A model generated the notes under the pieces. The model saw only the letters and a list, made by a program, of their open reading frames with translations, was not told where the DNA came from and made no database searches. The position numbers were made by a program, and so were the translations under genes. Shown piece after piece: positions 1-9,254 of a DNA stretch of 42,639 bases. Position 1 is the first letter of the stretch. Every line of letters begins with the position of its first letter. The stretch comes from Gammaproteobacteria bacterium (GTDB taxonomy: Bacteria > Pseudomonadota > Gammaproteobacteria > JAADHQ01), in the NCBI GenBank assembly GCA_011052215.1, contig DRJK01000086.1:1-42639 (forward strand). The letters are read 5' to 3'.

Positions 1-164
1 TCAGATTCATTCTCTGTGGTGCATAATATAATGGCATCTGCATTTCTCGAGTGCTTCATTCGTTTAATCAAATATTCAATTGTGGGCATTCCATTTATCG
101 GCTTTAGCGCCTTGGCCGGCAACCGCGTTGATTGTGTTCTGACTGTTATAAATATTGCGTTCAC
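1..164 (-). CDS. SpsF-like cytidylyltransferase / NTP transferase, N-terminal part (runs off the window)
   Basis: Fifty-odd codons are visible, starting at a GTG (162-164) and leaving the window with the frame open. The N-terminus reads VNAIFITVRTQSTRLPAKAL, the nucleotide-binding signature of the SpsF / CMP-sugar cytidylyltransferase family (usual form: QARMGSTRLPGKVL), followed by a helix like IEYLIKRMKHS and the strand DAIILCTT. Such enzymes activate nonulosonic or other acidic sugars with CTP for surface or flagellin glycans. A stop upstream in the same frame leaves the GTG as the natural start, with a GGGA-like ribosome site 8 nt before it. It follows the methyltransferase by 43 bp on the same strand, so the two are probably co-transcribed. 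Substrate cannot be told from the part present. Confidence 0.72.
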   Translation of the reverse strand, partial: MNAIFITVRTQSTRLPAKALKPINGMPTIEYLIKRMKHSRNADAIILCTTENES

Positions 165-207
165 TCTGTCATCCCGTGTTTTGATTCATTTAGTTAATAA
201 ACTGGCT

Positions 208-1047
208 CTACTCAAGATATGCAATCAGTGTGTCGCATTTTCCTGTTGCAGCAAGTGAGGCCGCATAGGCATTTGTTAATGCTGGTGAATCCAGAAATGA
301 CCAGTGCTGATGCCCCCCGGGTTTATTGCGGCTCAGCCAGTGCAAATGATTTGATAAGGGGTATCGCTGAAATTGCTGTATCGATACGATGCTTAAACCC
401 GCCTGTACGGCAAGTTCACGTAATGTTTCCGGATTGAACAGATACAGATGCTGACTCCAGTACGTAAAATGTTGAAAGGATTTACAATCAAATAACGTCA
501 ATAATGCATCCTCTGAACTGGGCACCTCGATCACCATGCGACCATCATTACTCAAATGTGTTGCCATCTCCCTGAGGATCGAACGCGGGTCTGGCAAATG
601 CTCGATCACATGAAAGGCGGTAATCAAATCATACCCTGCCCCGGCATCTTCAAGGCATGGATAAAGTGTTAACGAATCATTCCAGTATTCCTGCACCCTT
701 TTTTCCGGTTCAACGCCTGCCACTTCGGCGGCCAGCGATTGTGCCTTGTTAATAAATCCCGATGCTCCACTACCAAAATCAAGTATCTTGCTGTTACCTA
801 TAGTAGGCTTAAGCATTTCAAAACGACGCTGATCGTCTTGTTCACAATCCCGCAACCAGGAATCAATCGATGGCAGGTCTTTACCATGCATACCTGCATT
901 TTCGTAATGTTCAACCTGAATATGCTCGAAAGAATCAAGCATCACCAGGCCACAATCAACACACTCAAGAACCTTCAGGGAATCGTTATCACGCACAGTA
1001 CCCTTGCGGGCATTGAAGTTGTCACAATTACAAAGATAACATTTCAT
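208..1047 (-). CDS. Class I SAM-dependent methyltransferase with N-terminal zinc-ribbon
   Basis: A 279-residue cytoplasmic protein. The N-terminus has two CxxC pairs (C3/C6 and C29/C32) typical of the zinc-binding head of C-methyltransferase-like sugar enzymes. Motif I, KILDFGSGASGF at about residues 87-98, is the SAM-binding loop, and FHVIEHLPDP near residue 148 is the post-motif region of Methyltransf_11/23 proteins. It lies between flgL and a cytidylyltransferase on the same strand, a place where many polar-flagellated bacteria carry flagellin or O-antigen glycan genes. Methylation of a sugar nucleotide or glycan is therefore the best inference, but the substrate is not visible. The start ATG is 18 nt behind a weak purine-rich stretch. 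Confidence 0.8.
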   Translation of the reverse strand: MKCYLCNCDNFNARKGTVRDNDSLKVLECVDCGLVMLDSFEHIQVEHYENAGMHGKDLPSIDSWLRDCEQDDQRRFEMLKPTIGNSKILDFGSGASGFINKAQSLAAEVAGVEPEKRVQEYWNDSLTLYPCLEDAGAGYDLITAFHVIEHLPDPRSILREMATHLSNDGRMVIEVPSSEDALLTLFDCKSFQHFTYWSQHLYLFNPETLRELAVQAGLSIVSIQQFQRYPLSNHLHWLSRNKPGGHQHWSFLDSPALTNAYAASLAATGKCDTLIAYLE

Positions 1048-1265
1048 ATCTACTTCACTCTATCTTTTTTATCCCCGGGGTTAATATCACCTCGTGATGG
1101 CATGTTCATTTTTCCTCTATACCTGAAGCCTCAAACACTTCTTCAGCCAGGACTCTGCAAAATACATCCCTTGGAGCATAACCATGGTGCCTGCCAATCA
1201 GTATATGGATTGCCTGTTTACCTTTCAATCCTGCCTTGATTATCAGATAGATATCAAAAAAAACG

Positions 1266-2852
1266 TCACAGGAAATTAAACAATGATAACCCCTGCACCA
1301 GTACATAGGATTGCTGGGCAGCCTCCAGACTTGTTCTCCTGAGATTAAGCTGGGTAATGGCCTCTGCCAGATCCAGGTCTTCAATTTCTGATAATAATTT
1401 CTTGCCTTGCAGAACCACATCTTCATTAATATTATTTTGCACATCTATGGCATTAAGCCTGGCACCGACACTGGACCGTGCCTCCAGTACGCTTTCCATG
1501 ACTGCATCGATATCATTCAAACGTCTCGAGATAATTGCAGTCCCCGCAATAACGGCATTGGCTGTGCCCGTTGAAACCGGCTCTGTTATCGTCAGATTGC
1601 TAATTCCCGCACGTGAAATAAATGTAAGCGTACCCGCACTGTCGTTTGCGGTACCCTGAACAGTGGTATTGCCAGCTGTGAATTGTGCATTTACCTGGCT
1701 ATAAAATGTGGTTGCCGTAGCCGCATTCGTCGCACCCATGGCCACACCAATATTCGTACCGGTCGGTGTGCCACTCGCGAGCAGGAACTGGTAGGTGATA
1801 CCTCCCATACTGACAGTATCATTGACTGCCGCACCGGTTCCCGTGGTTGAATTAACGTTGGTTGCCACCAGTGCGCCACCATTGGCATTAAATGATGATG
1901 CGATGTGGGTTTGTGTACTGGTGGCTGCCCTGGATGTCACTGTCACTGCCGTACCGGCACCGCCAGGCTGGGCAATGACGACATCATTGGTATTGATATC
2001 ACCGTTGGCAACGGCCAGATCCAGTGCAGCCTTGACATTATCGTTCTGGTTACCGACCGTATTTATATTTGAATTGGAGTTTGCCCCGGCACTGAAAGTG
2101 AGGGTATAACCTCCCACTGTCAGTGTGGAGGCCTCACCATCAACTGCATCTGTTGTGACATCAAGGGTATAGGCTCCGGGAGCGGCATTTGCATTATTAA
2201 ATACGATGGTATTGGTGGGGGGCGATATTGTATTCGCCTGTAATTCTGCTGCAATATTATAAACCGTGCTAAAGGCATTCTCGAGGGTATTATTAATTTT
2301 GAAAAAAACATCAAAACCTGTATCACTGTCACTGATCGTACGGTTAGGGCCAATCAGAATCTGACGTTTTCCCTGGTCACCCTGATAAGTATAGGTTCCG
2401 GCACCATTATCGCCAACCGGGTTCTGATTAACACTAAAACCCGAGAATATATATTTACCCGATGAATCTTTTGTTTCTGCCAGACTAACCAGTTGATCCA
2501 GATTCTTTCTTATTTCACTAGCCAGTGAAGCCCTGTCCGACCGGCCATTGGTGGCATTCAGTCCCTGTACTGTCAACTCCCTTATCTTCTGGTATACATT
2601 TAAAAAGCTGGACAATGTCACGTCTTCCGCCCCAATTCTGGCCTGGGCTGTATCTGCATTTCTTTTGTATTGTGCATTGATGGAAATAAACTGGTTGATG
2701 CCAACGATTCGGGCTGCACCCGACGGGTCATCAGAAGGTGTTTCGATTCTTTTACCTGTCGATATTTGTTGCTGGACTTCGCTCAACCGGACCTGCTGAT
2801 CCAGGATGCGACTCAGACTCTCAATCTGGAATTGTGGTGTTGATATCCTCAT
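1266..2852 (-). CDS. flgL: Flagellar hook-filament junction protein FlgL (HAP3)
   Basis: The N-terminus MRISTPQFQIESLSRILDQQ, with the following QISTGKRIETPSDDPSGAARI, is the flagellin-like D0/D1 helix of FlgL. The C-terminus (LRRTSLEAAQQSYVLVQGLS) is the matching D0 helix. FlgL forms the ring between FlgK and the flagellin filament and is exported by the flagellar type III system. At 528 residues it is much longer than the 317 of E. coli. The extra length is a Thr/Ala/Asn/Gly-rich middle (about residues 200-430) that would be surface-exposed. Start ATG has GAGGTAACC before it and is 2 bp from the flgK stop, so the two are translated from one message. Confidence 0.96.
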   Translation of the reverse strand: MRISTPQFQIESLSRILDQQVRLSEVQQQISTGKRIETPSDDPSGAARIVGINQFISINAQYKRNADTAQARIGAEDVTLSSFLNVYQKIRELTVQGLNATNGRSDRASLASEIRKNLDQLVSLAETKDSSGKYIFSGFSVNQNPVGDNGAGTYTYQGDQGKRQILIGPNRTISDSDTGFDVFFKINNTLENAFSTVYNIAAELQANTISPPTNTIVFNNANAAPGAYTLDVTTDAVDGEASTLTVGGYTLTFSAGANSNSNINTVGNQNDNVKAALDLAVANGDINTNDVVIAQPGGAGTAVTVTSRAATSTQTHIASSFNANGGALVATNVNSTTGTGAAVNDTVSMGGITYQFLLASGTPTGTNIGVAMGATNAATATTFYSQVNAQFTAGNTTVQGTANDSAGTLTFISRAGISNLTITEPVSTGTANAVIAGTAIISRRLNDIDAVMESVLEARSSVGARLNAIDVQNNINEDVVLQGKKLLSEIEDLDLAEAITQLNLRRTSLEAAQQSYVLVQGLSLFNFL

Positions 2853-2854
2853 GG

Positions 2855-4801
2855 TTACCTCGAGACAGCTCTCAACAAGGTATTGAATAATTCATCGGCA
2901 GTTTGAATTATCCTTGCAACTGCCTGATAGCCCTGCTGGAAACGAATCAGGTTGGCCGCTTCTTCATCAAGATTAACACCTGACAGTGCCTGCTGGGATG
3001 ATAAAGCCCGCTCATAAAGGACATTACTGGCGTCACGCCCAAACTCTGCCTGTCGGGTTTTTACCCCCACTTCGGTAATCAACCCGGCAAAGGCCTCCTG
3101 ATAGGAGGCCCCACTGTTTTTCACCTGTTTTTGCTGCTGAAGTGCAACCATGTCCAGTACATTCCTGTTATCACCCTGGCCTGCGGTGTTAGTACTCAAC
3201 GTAAATACATCGCCATTTGCCGGCGTCCCGGTTACGGTAAACTGGTAATTACCCAGCCCTGCAACAGTAATTGTTAATGCGCTGCCACTTGCTGTCGCGG
3301 GGTTATAGGCAATGGTTCCACCCGTAGAAACAGTAAACTGATTTCCGGCACTATCGAATGTCAGGGTAATGGGCGTGCCTGGCAAGGTATTACCCGTCCG
3401 CGTAATCAGCTTGTCCCGATCAATAATGGTATTACCGGTATTGGTTGATGCCTGGGAAAAACGTAATGGTGATGCTGCAGCAATCAGGTTGCCGTCCTTG
3501 ATAATGACCGCGATATCACGCGCAGATCGCCTCACCGGTGATATCAGGAATTTGTCCCCTGCATTAACGGTAGAGCCACTATTCAGGACAATACTGAATC
3601 CTTCACTTGCACTGACTGCGGTTGACAGGGCCCCAAGAGACAGTGGCCCGGCAACTGCTTTATTATCACTCAAGCGTGTCAATGTGTAATTTGTTCCGTC
3701 ATAATCAAGACGATACTCGCTGGCCTGAAGCAGATTGCTGTTGGTCACCGTGGTTTGATAAACCGTATCCGTGGAGGCATTGTTCAGGGAGCTGGCCAGA
3801 CTGGTACTGTTTGTTAGATCCTTAAACAGGTTTGCGCCTAGTGCTCCATTCAGATCAAGACCTAATTGTTGCTGCGCATTCATGTCTTCAGACACTGCCA
3901 GTGCCACCAGCCCCAACACGGATGAGGTTACATCAAGTAAATCCTGCCGAAATTCAAGTAACCCGCCTAACTTGCCTCCCGCTATCTGGCTATTAATATT
4001 AGTCACTGCTGAACCCGTAACGACAGCCACTTCAAGTTGGGTGGCAATGAATTCATTTTTTGAAATACCGAGCATTTGTGCCTTGGTGTTAACCACCAGG
4101 CTCTGGCCTTTACCGATGAAGATATTCAAGGCGCCATTTGATTGCTCAATAGTTGTCACATTCACCAGCTCGGACAATTTGCTTATCATGGCTTGTCTCT
4201 GATCCAACAGATCATTTGGCAGGGCATTCCCGCCGAGACCCTTTGCCAGAATAATATCCCTGTTGATATCTGCCAACCCCTGCGAAAGACTGTTTACTTC
4301 ATTAATAGTTGCACTCAGGTCAATGTTTATTCCGTCCCTCAAGCTATCAAGTCTGACAGCACTGTTATTGAAAACAGATGCCAGTGTCTCTGCCTGACTC
4401 AATAGTACCTGGCGATCAGGCGCAGACGACGGGCTTGTTGATAAATCCTGCATTGCCTTAAAAAAATTCTGTAGTACGGGAGGAACACTTGCTTTCGGAT
4501 CTGCAAGGAAATTATCCAACTCATTCGACAATTGTGCCAACTTCTCGTTTTGTTTTAGCGTCGACAAATTGGTGACCACCTGATCTGTCAGAAATTGATC
4601 ATATAACCGCGTAACTCCATTGACCTGTACACCTGCCCCCTCAAACCCTGCGCCGGTAAACTGTGGTGTCTGTGCAGATAACTCGACCCGCTGACGTGAA
4701 TAATTATCCGTATTTACATTAGTTATGTTATGACTGACTGTTGCCAGAGACTGCTGGTATGCCAGTAATCCTGATGTACCTATACTGAGTAAGTCTGCCA
4801 T
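2855..4801 (-). CDS. flgK: Flagellar hook-associated protein FlgK (HAP1)
   Basis: The N-terminus MADLLSIGTSGLLAYQQSLA followed by the TVSHNITNVNTDNYSRQ rod-hook signature, and the C-terminus with NLDEEAANLIRFQQGYQAVA, define FlgK. It forms the first junction ring on top of the hook, before FlgL. Length is 648 residues, about 100 more than the E. coli protein. The excess is in a beta-rich central part (residues about 330-530) with repeated TLTRLSDNKA- and TVSTGGTIAYNP-like stretches, typical of variable exposed domains. It sits 15 bp downstream of flgJ and directly before flgL in the same operon. Confidence 0.97.
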   Translation of the reverse strand: MADLLSIGTSGLLAYQQSLATVSHNITNVNTDNYSRQRVELSAQTPQFTGAGFEGAGVQVNGVTRLYDQFLTDQVVTNLSTLKQNEKLAQLSNELDNFLADPKASVPPVLQNFFKAMQDLSTSPSSAPDRQVLLSQAETLASVFNNSAVRLDSLRDGINIDLSATINEVNSLSQGLADINRDIILAKGLGGNALPNDLLDQRQAMISKLSELVNVTTIEQSNGALNIFIGKGQSLVVNTKAQMLGISKNEFIATQLEVAVVTGSAVTNINSQIAGGKLGGLLEFRQDLLDVTSSVLGLVALAVSEDMNAQQQLGLDLNGALGANLFKDLTNSTSLASSLNNASTDTVYQTTVTNSNLLQASEYRLDYDGTNYTLTRLSDNKAVAGPLSLGALSTAVSASEGFSIVLNSGSTVNAGDKFLISPVRRSARDIAVIIKDGNLIAAASPLRFSQASTNTGNTIIDRDKLITRTGNTLPGTPITLTFDSAGNQFTVSTGGTIAYNPATASGSALTITVAGLGNYQFTVTGTPANGDVFTLSTNTAGQGDNRNVLDMVALQQQKQVKNSGASYQEAFAGLITEVGVKTRQAEFGRDASNVLYERALSSQQALSGVNLDEEAANLIRFQQGYQAVARIIQTADELFNTLLRAVSR

Positions 4802-4816
4802 TTTATTTATTCACTC

Positions 4817-5815
4817 TCATATGCCCATGGACCTGAAAAAACTGGAAAACTCTTTGCCATTAATAATATTGATAATTTTCTTCGCATAAACAGGGTCTGT
4901 TGCATAACCGGCGCGTTGTAATTCTTTTGCATATGTCTCGGGGTTACCACTATTATCCATGGCCCTGCTATAACGATTATTGTCCCTGATAAAATTGACA
5001 TAATCCTGCAGGCTTTCCTCAATTGAGTTATATGCCCTGAACTCCTCATTTGATCGTGTCATAACACCATTTCTGAATTCGAGTGTATCTGCCCTGACCT
5101 TGCTACCGCTCCATTCCTTGTTTGATTTGATACCAAAAAGATTATTACTGCTCGTTCCATTTGGATTTTTTATAATATGTTTTCCCCAGCCTGTTTCCAG
5201 AGCCGCCTGTGCAATAATGGCACGAGGATCAAGACCGCTTTCAACGACTACCTTTTTGGCCATACCCCATAACTTGTCGATAAACTGCATTGGATTATCA
5301 AAATTTAAATCCTCTTGAGGTCGCATATTGACGCCATTCAGCCTGGCCGCGTTCATATTATTTATTTTTGGCGCTTCATTCCGATTACGTCCTGTAATGA
5401 CCTCTGGTTTCTTATCAACAATACTGACCGCAGCAGTTGACATGGGCATGATATATTTATCAGTCTGGATAGACTCCAGTTTGCGCAAGGTGCTACTTAC
5501 TGCCAGATTATTTTCGCCATTTGAAAGCTGCGTCATCATGAGTTTGGCCAGCCCGATCCCTCCATGCTCTGCCATATTAATTGCAATCTGTTTATCGAAC
5601 AGATCGTAATACATACTCTTTTCATTACTGAATTTCTCGTCCATCTCAACTGTCTTGCGCATATTGGACAACATCATCTGGATGAAAATAGCTTCAAACT
5701 GACCTGCCACTTTTTTTGCAGCATCCTGACCACCTGTTCTCGCCTCACCCCTCAGTGCCGCCAGGGAAGAAAAGTCAGCGTAATTACTGTTACTGGTCAT
5801 GGTGTTAACCGGCAT
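4817..5815 (-). CDS. flgJ: Peptidoglycan hydrolase / rod-cap protein FlgJ
   Basis: Two-domain FlgJ of 332 residues. The N-terminal rod-binding domain (about 30-120) has AAKKVAGQFEAIFIQMMLSN and GGIGLAKLMM. The C-terminal glucosaminidase domain (about 175-325) has AQAALETGWG with the catalytic Glu207 and NNLFGIKSN. It acts in the periplasm, capping the growing rod and cutting peptidoglycan so that the rod can cross the wall. A dual-domain form is usual in gammaproteobacteria with both L and P rings. It lies between flgI (17 bp) and flgK (15 bp). Start chosen at the first ATG, with AAAGG about 10 nt before it; Met6 is an alternative. Confidence 0.96.
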   Translation of the reverse strand: MPVNTMTSNSNYADFSSLAALRGEARTGGQDAAKKVAGQFEAIFIQMMLSNMRKTVEMDEKFSNEKSMYYDLFDKQIAINMAEHGGIGLAKLMMTQLSNGENNLAVSSTLRKLESIQTDKYIMPMSTAAVSIVDKKPEVITGRNRNEAPKINNMNAARLNGVNMRPQEDLNFDNPMQFIDKLWGMAKKVVVESGLDPRAIIAQAALETGWGKHIIKNPNGTSSNNLFGIKSNKEWSGSKVRADTLEFRNGVMTRSNEEFRAYNSIEESLQDYVNFIRDNNRYSRAMDNSGNPETYAKELQRAGYATDPVYAKKIINIINGKEFSSFFRSMGI

Positions 5816-5831
5816 AACTTTTTTACCTTTT

Positions 5832-6935
5832 CTAGATTATAATAAGCTCGGCGCGCAGCGCACCTGCCTGCTTGAGTGCTTCCAGTATGGCAATCAAATC
5901 ACCCGGTGCTGCACCCACCTGATTGACTGCACTCACGATCTCATTCAATTTAACCCCCGGATTAAACAGAAACATTCTGTTCTTCTCCTGCTTGACCTGA
6001 ATATTGGATATTGGTGTAACAACTGTCGTACCGTCAGACAACGGTGCCGGTTGACTCACCAATGACCCTTCAGTAATGGTTACGGTGAGACTGCCATGTG
6101 TAACCGCAGCAGGCATTACCCTGACATGGTTGCCTATAACAATGGTGCCCGTTCTTGAATTGACGACAATCTTCGCAGCCGCCTCGGCTGGCACTACATC
6201 GATATTCTCGAGTAACGATATAAACGCCACTCGCTGGGAGGGTTTTCTCGGAGAGTTAACCCTTATAGATGTTGCATCAATGGCGCTTGCCGCACCCAAC
6301 CCGACCACTTCGTTAATCGATTTTGCTACTCTGTTCGCAGTCGTAAAATCACTGTTATTCAGATTTAGTACAATGTGGTTTCCCTGTGAAAAAGAATTCG
6401 GTACGATCCTCTCGACGGTTGCACCATTCGGTATACGTCCTGCGCTCGGAATATTAAGTGATATCCTTGAACCATCACTGCCCGACACACCAAAGCCACC
6501 TACAACAAGGTTTCCCTGGGCAATGGCATAGACCTTTCCATCCGCACCCTTAAGTGGTGTCATCAACAGGCTGCCACCTCTCAGGCTTTTGGCATCACCC
6601 AACGATGAAACAGTGATGTCAATCGTTTGACCCGGTTTGGCAAATGCCGGCAATTCTGCATGGACAGCTACCGCCGCTACATTCTTGGGGGATATTTTAA
6701 TGCTGGCAGGAATCGTTATACCAAAATTTTTCAACATGTTCTTCAGTGTCTGCTGCGAGAATTTTGTTTTGTCGCCGGATCTATCCAGCCCTACTACCAG
6801 GCCATAACCCAGTAACTGGTTTGAACGCACCCCGGCTACTGTCATCAGATCCTTGATACGTTCTGCCTGTACCTCGTTAAACCCCGAAATTAGCAACAGG
6901 CATGTGAAAATGACTGATTTTAGTTTTATATTCAT
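5832..6935 (-). CDS. flgI: Flagellar P-ring protein FlgI
   Basis: A 367-residue protein with a Sec signal peptide cut after VQA-E (about residue 24) and then the family signature [20 protein letters not shown] and [13 protein letters not shown]. The C-terminus contains [20 protein letters not shown] and [14 protein letters not shown], both strongly conserved. FlgI forms the bushing in the peptidoglycan layer, assembled with the FlgA chaperone encoded upstream in this window. Usual length for the family. It lies 19 bp after flgH. Confidence 0.97.
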   Translation of the reverse strand: MNIKLKSVIFTCLLLISGFNEVQAERIKDLMTVAGVRSNQLLGYGLVVGLDRSGDKTKFSQQTLKNMLKNFGITIPASIKISPKNVAAVAVHAELPAFAKPGQTIDITVSSLGDAKSLRGGSLLMTPLKGADGKVYAIAQGNLVVGGFGVSGSDGSRISLNIPSAGRIPNGATVERIVPNSFSQGNHIVLNLNNSDFTTANRVAKSINEVVGLGAASAIDATSIRVNSPRKPSQRVAFISLLENIDVVPAEAAAKIVVNSRTGTIVIGNHVRVMPAAVTHGSLTVTITEGSLVSQPAPLSDGTTVVTPISNIQVKQEKNRMFLFNPGVKLNEIVSAVNQVGAAPGDLIAILEALKQAGALRAELIII

Positions 6936-6954
6936 ATTCTATTTTGCCCTTTCA

Positions 6955-7656
6955 TCAGAACGGCCAAAGCCCCCCATTGAAAAACTTTGCCAACCAGCCC
7001 ATCCTGTTTGATTCGGATACCACACCTTCGCCGCTATAGGTGATCCTCGCGTCTGCCAGCAAGGTTGATGAAATAGTATTATTTCTATCAATATCTACGG
7101 GCCGAATGATGCCGCTGATCTGTATATACTCCTCACCATGATTCAACAGTATTCTCTTTTGTCCCTTTACAAAAAGATTCCCATTGGGATAAACCCTGGC
7201 AACTGTTACCGTGATCGTACCATTCAATGCATTACTCTGTGACGCATCTCCTTCACCTGTGAATTCCTGTGAAGATGCAATATTCGCACTAAGTAAATTC
7301 TTTCCATTTTTCGTGACAGCTGAACCAAATAATGACGGTGTACCCAGGTCTGTCGTATTTTCCTTTTTGGTTGCAGTTGTTGCTGTCTTGGTTGCATTGG
7401 TCGATTCTGACAATATAATTGTGATAATATCGCCAAGCCTTCTGGCTTTATGGTCATCAACAATAAAAATATACGCCTGTCCCTGATATATTGCTCCTGT
7501 GTTAATACGGTTTTTTTCAGGTGCTGGAGGGGGCGTCGGCTCATATTTTTTGACGTCCGTTTTTTTATAGGGCGTCAAATTACACCCGGCTAATGTCATA
7601 ATGGCAAGTAGCAAAATCAAAATAACATTCACCGGTTTTATCAAGATGCCTTCCAT
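6955..7656 (-). CDS. flgH: Flagellar L-ring lipoprotein FlgH
   Basis: Outer-membrane lipoprotein that forms the L ring around the rod. The chosen ATG gives MEGILIKPVNVILILLLAIM followed by the lipobox TLAGC (Cys25), a normal lipoprotein signal. The frame is open 10 codons further, but that start would overlap flgG. The ATG used here lies just after the flgG stop, with AGGGCG as ribosome site. Conserved stretches are GDIITIILSESTNATK, LNGTITVTVARVYPNGNLFV and KRILLNHGEEYIQISGIIRP, ending in GWLAKFFNGGLWPF. Length is 233 residues, as usual for the family. Confidence 0.96.
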   Translation of the reverse strand: MEGILIKPVNVILILLLAIMTLAGCNLTPYKKTDVKKYEPTPPPAPEKNRINTGAIYQGQAYIFIVDDHKARRLGDIITIILSESTNATKTATTATKKENTTDLGTPSLFGSAVTKNGKNLLSANIASSQEFTGEGDASQSNALNGTITVTVARVYPNGNLFVKGQKRILLNHGEEYIQISGIIRPVDIDRNNTISSTLLADARITYSGEGVVSESNRMGWLAKFFNGGLWPF

Positions 7657-7666
7657 TTTATTCGCC

Positions 7667-8458
7667 CTATAGCTGCTGTGACGCAAACTGCAACATCTGG
7701 TCTGTTGTAGATATGGCCTTTGAATTCATTTCATAAGCCCTTTGTGTCTCGATCATTGCCACAAGTTCCTCGACAACATTAACATTGGAGCTTTCCAGAA
7801 ATCCCTGTACCAGCGAACCCAGTCCGGAACCGGATGATGCGGGCGCAGCTGTTTGTGGTGTACCGCTTGACAGGGATTCCTTGTAGAGGTTCTCGCCAAT
7901 TGCCTCCAACCCTGCCGTGTTGACAAAATCTGCGAGCTGCATGGTGCCCAGTGATGTTGGCGTTGAATTGCCGGCAGTCAACGCACCAACAACACCATCA
8001 CTGCCAATACTGATACTGATTGTATTGGCAGGAATCGTCAGGCTGGGTTGGAGCAGGTATCCATTCGGGGTCACTACCTGCCCGGTAGAGTCCAGCTGAA
8101 AGGAACCACTACGCGTATAGGCCGTTGTACCGTCAGGCATGAGTATTTGCAGAAAGCCCCTGCCCTGTATGGCAATATCCAGGTTGTTATCTGTTTTAAC
8201 CAGGTTGCCCTGGGTGAATAATTTTTCAGTCGCAACCGTTCTGACACCGGCGCCCAGCGACAGCCCGGATGGAAGTTGAGTTGATAGTGATGTCTGACCA
8301 CCAACCTGTCTGATATTCTGATAAAGCAGATCTTCAAATACAGCTCTGCCTCTCTTGAAACCATTGGTGTTAACATTGGCCAGGTTATTCGAAATAACTG
8401 CCATGCGTTTTTGTTGGGCATCGACACCTGTTTTAGCAATCCAGAGCGCTGGGTTCAT
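7667..8458 (-). CDS. flgG: Distal rod protein FlgG
   Basis: The protein starts [20 protein letters not shown] and continues [18 protein letters not shown], the rod-family signature in its FlgG form. [18 protein letters not shown] and the C-terminal [20 protein letters not shown] confirm it. At 263 residues it matches the conserved 260-residue family. FlgG builds the distal rod that spans the periplasm and passes through the P and L rings. A GGAGA ribosome site precedes the ATG. It lies 29 bp after flgF and 10 bp before flgH. Confidence 0.97.
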   Translation of the reverse strand: MNPALWIAKTGVDAQQKRMAVISNNLANVNTNGFKRGRAVFEDLLYQNIRQVGGQTSLSTQLPSGLSLGAGVRTVATEKLFTQGNLVKTDNNLDIAIQGRGFLQILMPDGTTAYTRSGSFQLDSTGQVVTPNGYLLQPSLTIPANTISISIGSDGVVGALTAGNSTPTSLGTMQLADFVNTAGLEAIGENLYKESLSSGTPQTAAPASSGSGLGSLVQGFLESSNVNVVEELVAMIETQRAYEMNSKAISTTDQMLQFASQQL

Positions 8459-8487
8459 ACTGTTTCTCCAATCATTCTAATTTATCT

Positions 8488-9228
8488 TTAACGGTTACCA
8501 AGTAACCGGCTGGAAACCGAATCATTTTCTTCCGCTTTCTTCATCATCTTGCTTTGCATTTCATAATTTCTCGCCAGTTCAATCATGTTGACCATTGCAT
8601 CTATTACATTGACATTACTGGTTTCCAGAAAACCGGAAACCACCCTGACTTTCGCGTCAACAGGAGCTGATTCGCCATTCTTCTGAACAAGCAGACCATT
8701 AGAGTTTTTTATCAAATCTTTTGTGTCCGGATTAACCAGCTTGATCCTGTCAATAACCGCCAATGATGTTGAGTCCTGTCCCTTGGTGACAATTGAAATG
8801 GTTCCATCAGCGCCGATCTCTATCTTGCTGGCCGGAGGAATCGTAATGGGCCCGCCATCACCCAGCACGGGGTAACCGGACCCGTTCACAAGCTGACCAT
8901 TCTGGGTGGTGTGCATACTCCCGGCACGGGTATAGGCTTCACCACCGTCCGGTGACTGAACTACAAAGAAGCCTTTTCCCTTTATCGCAACATCAAGATC
9001 ATTTTTGGTGCTTATAATACCACCAACCGACAAATCCACACCGTTATCACTGGCAACGGAATAACTGCGACTGGCATACCCGGAACCATAGACCGGCACA
9101 TCCCTGAATGAAAGCAGGTCTGCCTTGAAACCCGTCGTACTGACATTTGCCAGGTTATGTGAGTTCCTGGCTTGCGCCTGCATTATCTGCTTCAGTCCAG
9201 ACATGGATATGTATAACATTTTGTCCAT
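8488..9228 (-). CDS. flgF: Proximal rod protein FlgF
   Basis: A 246-residue rod protein that begins MDKMLYISMSGLKQIMQAQA, with the rod box NSHNLANVSTTGFKADLLSF and then DVPVYGSGYASRSYSVASD, a FlgF-specific segment. The C-terminal amphipathic helix ETSNVNVIDAMVNMIELARN is the standard D0 segment. It is exported through the flagellar export gate and polymerises in the proximal rod. It lies between flgE (26 bp) and flgG, with AGGTG before the ATG. Confidence 0.96.
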   Translation of the reverse strand: MDKMLYISMSGLKQIMQAQARNSHNLANVSTTGFKADLLSFRDVPVYGSGYASRSYSVASDNGVDLSVGGIISTKNDLDVAIKGKGFFVVQSPDGGEAYTRAGSMHTTQNGQLVNGSGYPVLGDGGPITIPPASKIEIGADGTISIVTKGQDSTSLAVIDRIKLVNPDTKDLIKNSNGLLVQKNGESAPVDAKVRVVSGFLETSNVNVIDAMVNMIELARNYEMQSKMMKKAEENDSVSSRLLGNR

Positions 9229-9254
9229 CGGTTACACCTGCTATTCAATCATCT

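Noticed and set aside
16-258. 80-codon plus-strand frame at the left edge
   Set aside because: It is antisense to the cytidylyltransferase start and the methyltransferase end, which have family signatures.
1106-1260. Open frame between flgL and the methyltransferase with a faint CsrA-like stretch (GLKGKQAIHILIGR, then APRDV)
   Set aside because: It has no ATG or GTG and only a TTG with a poor ribosome site, and the resemblance to CsrA is short and out of register. Probably chance or an unrecognised small gene.
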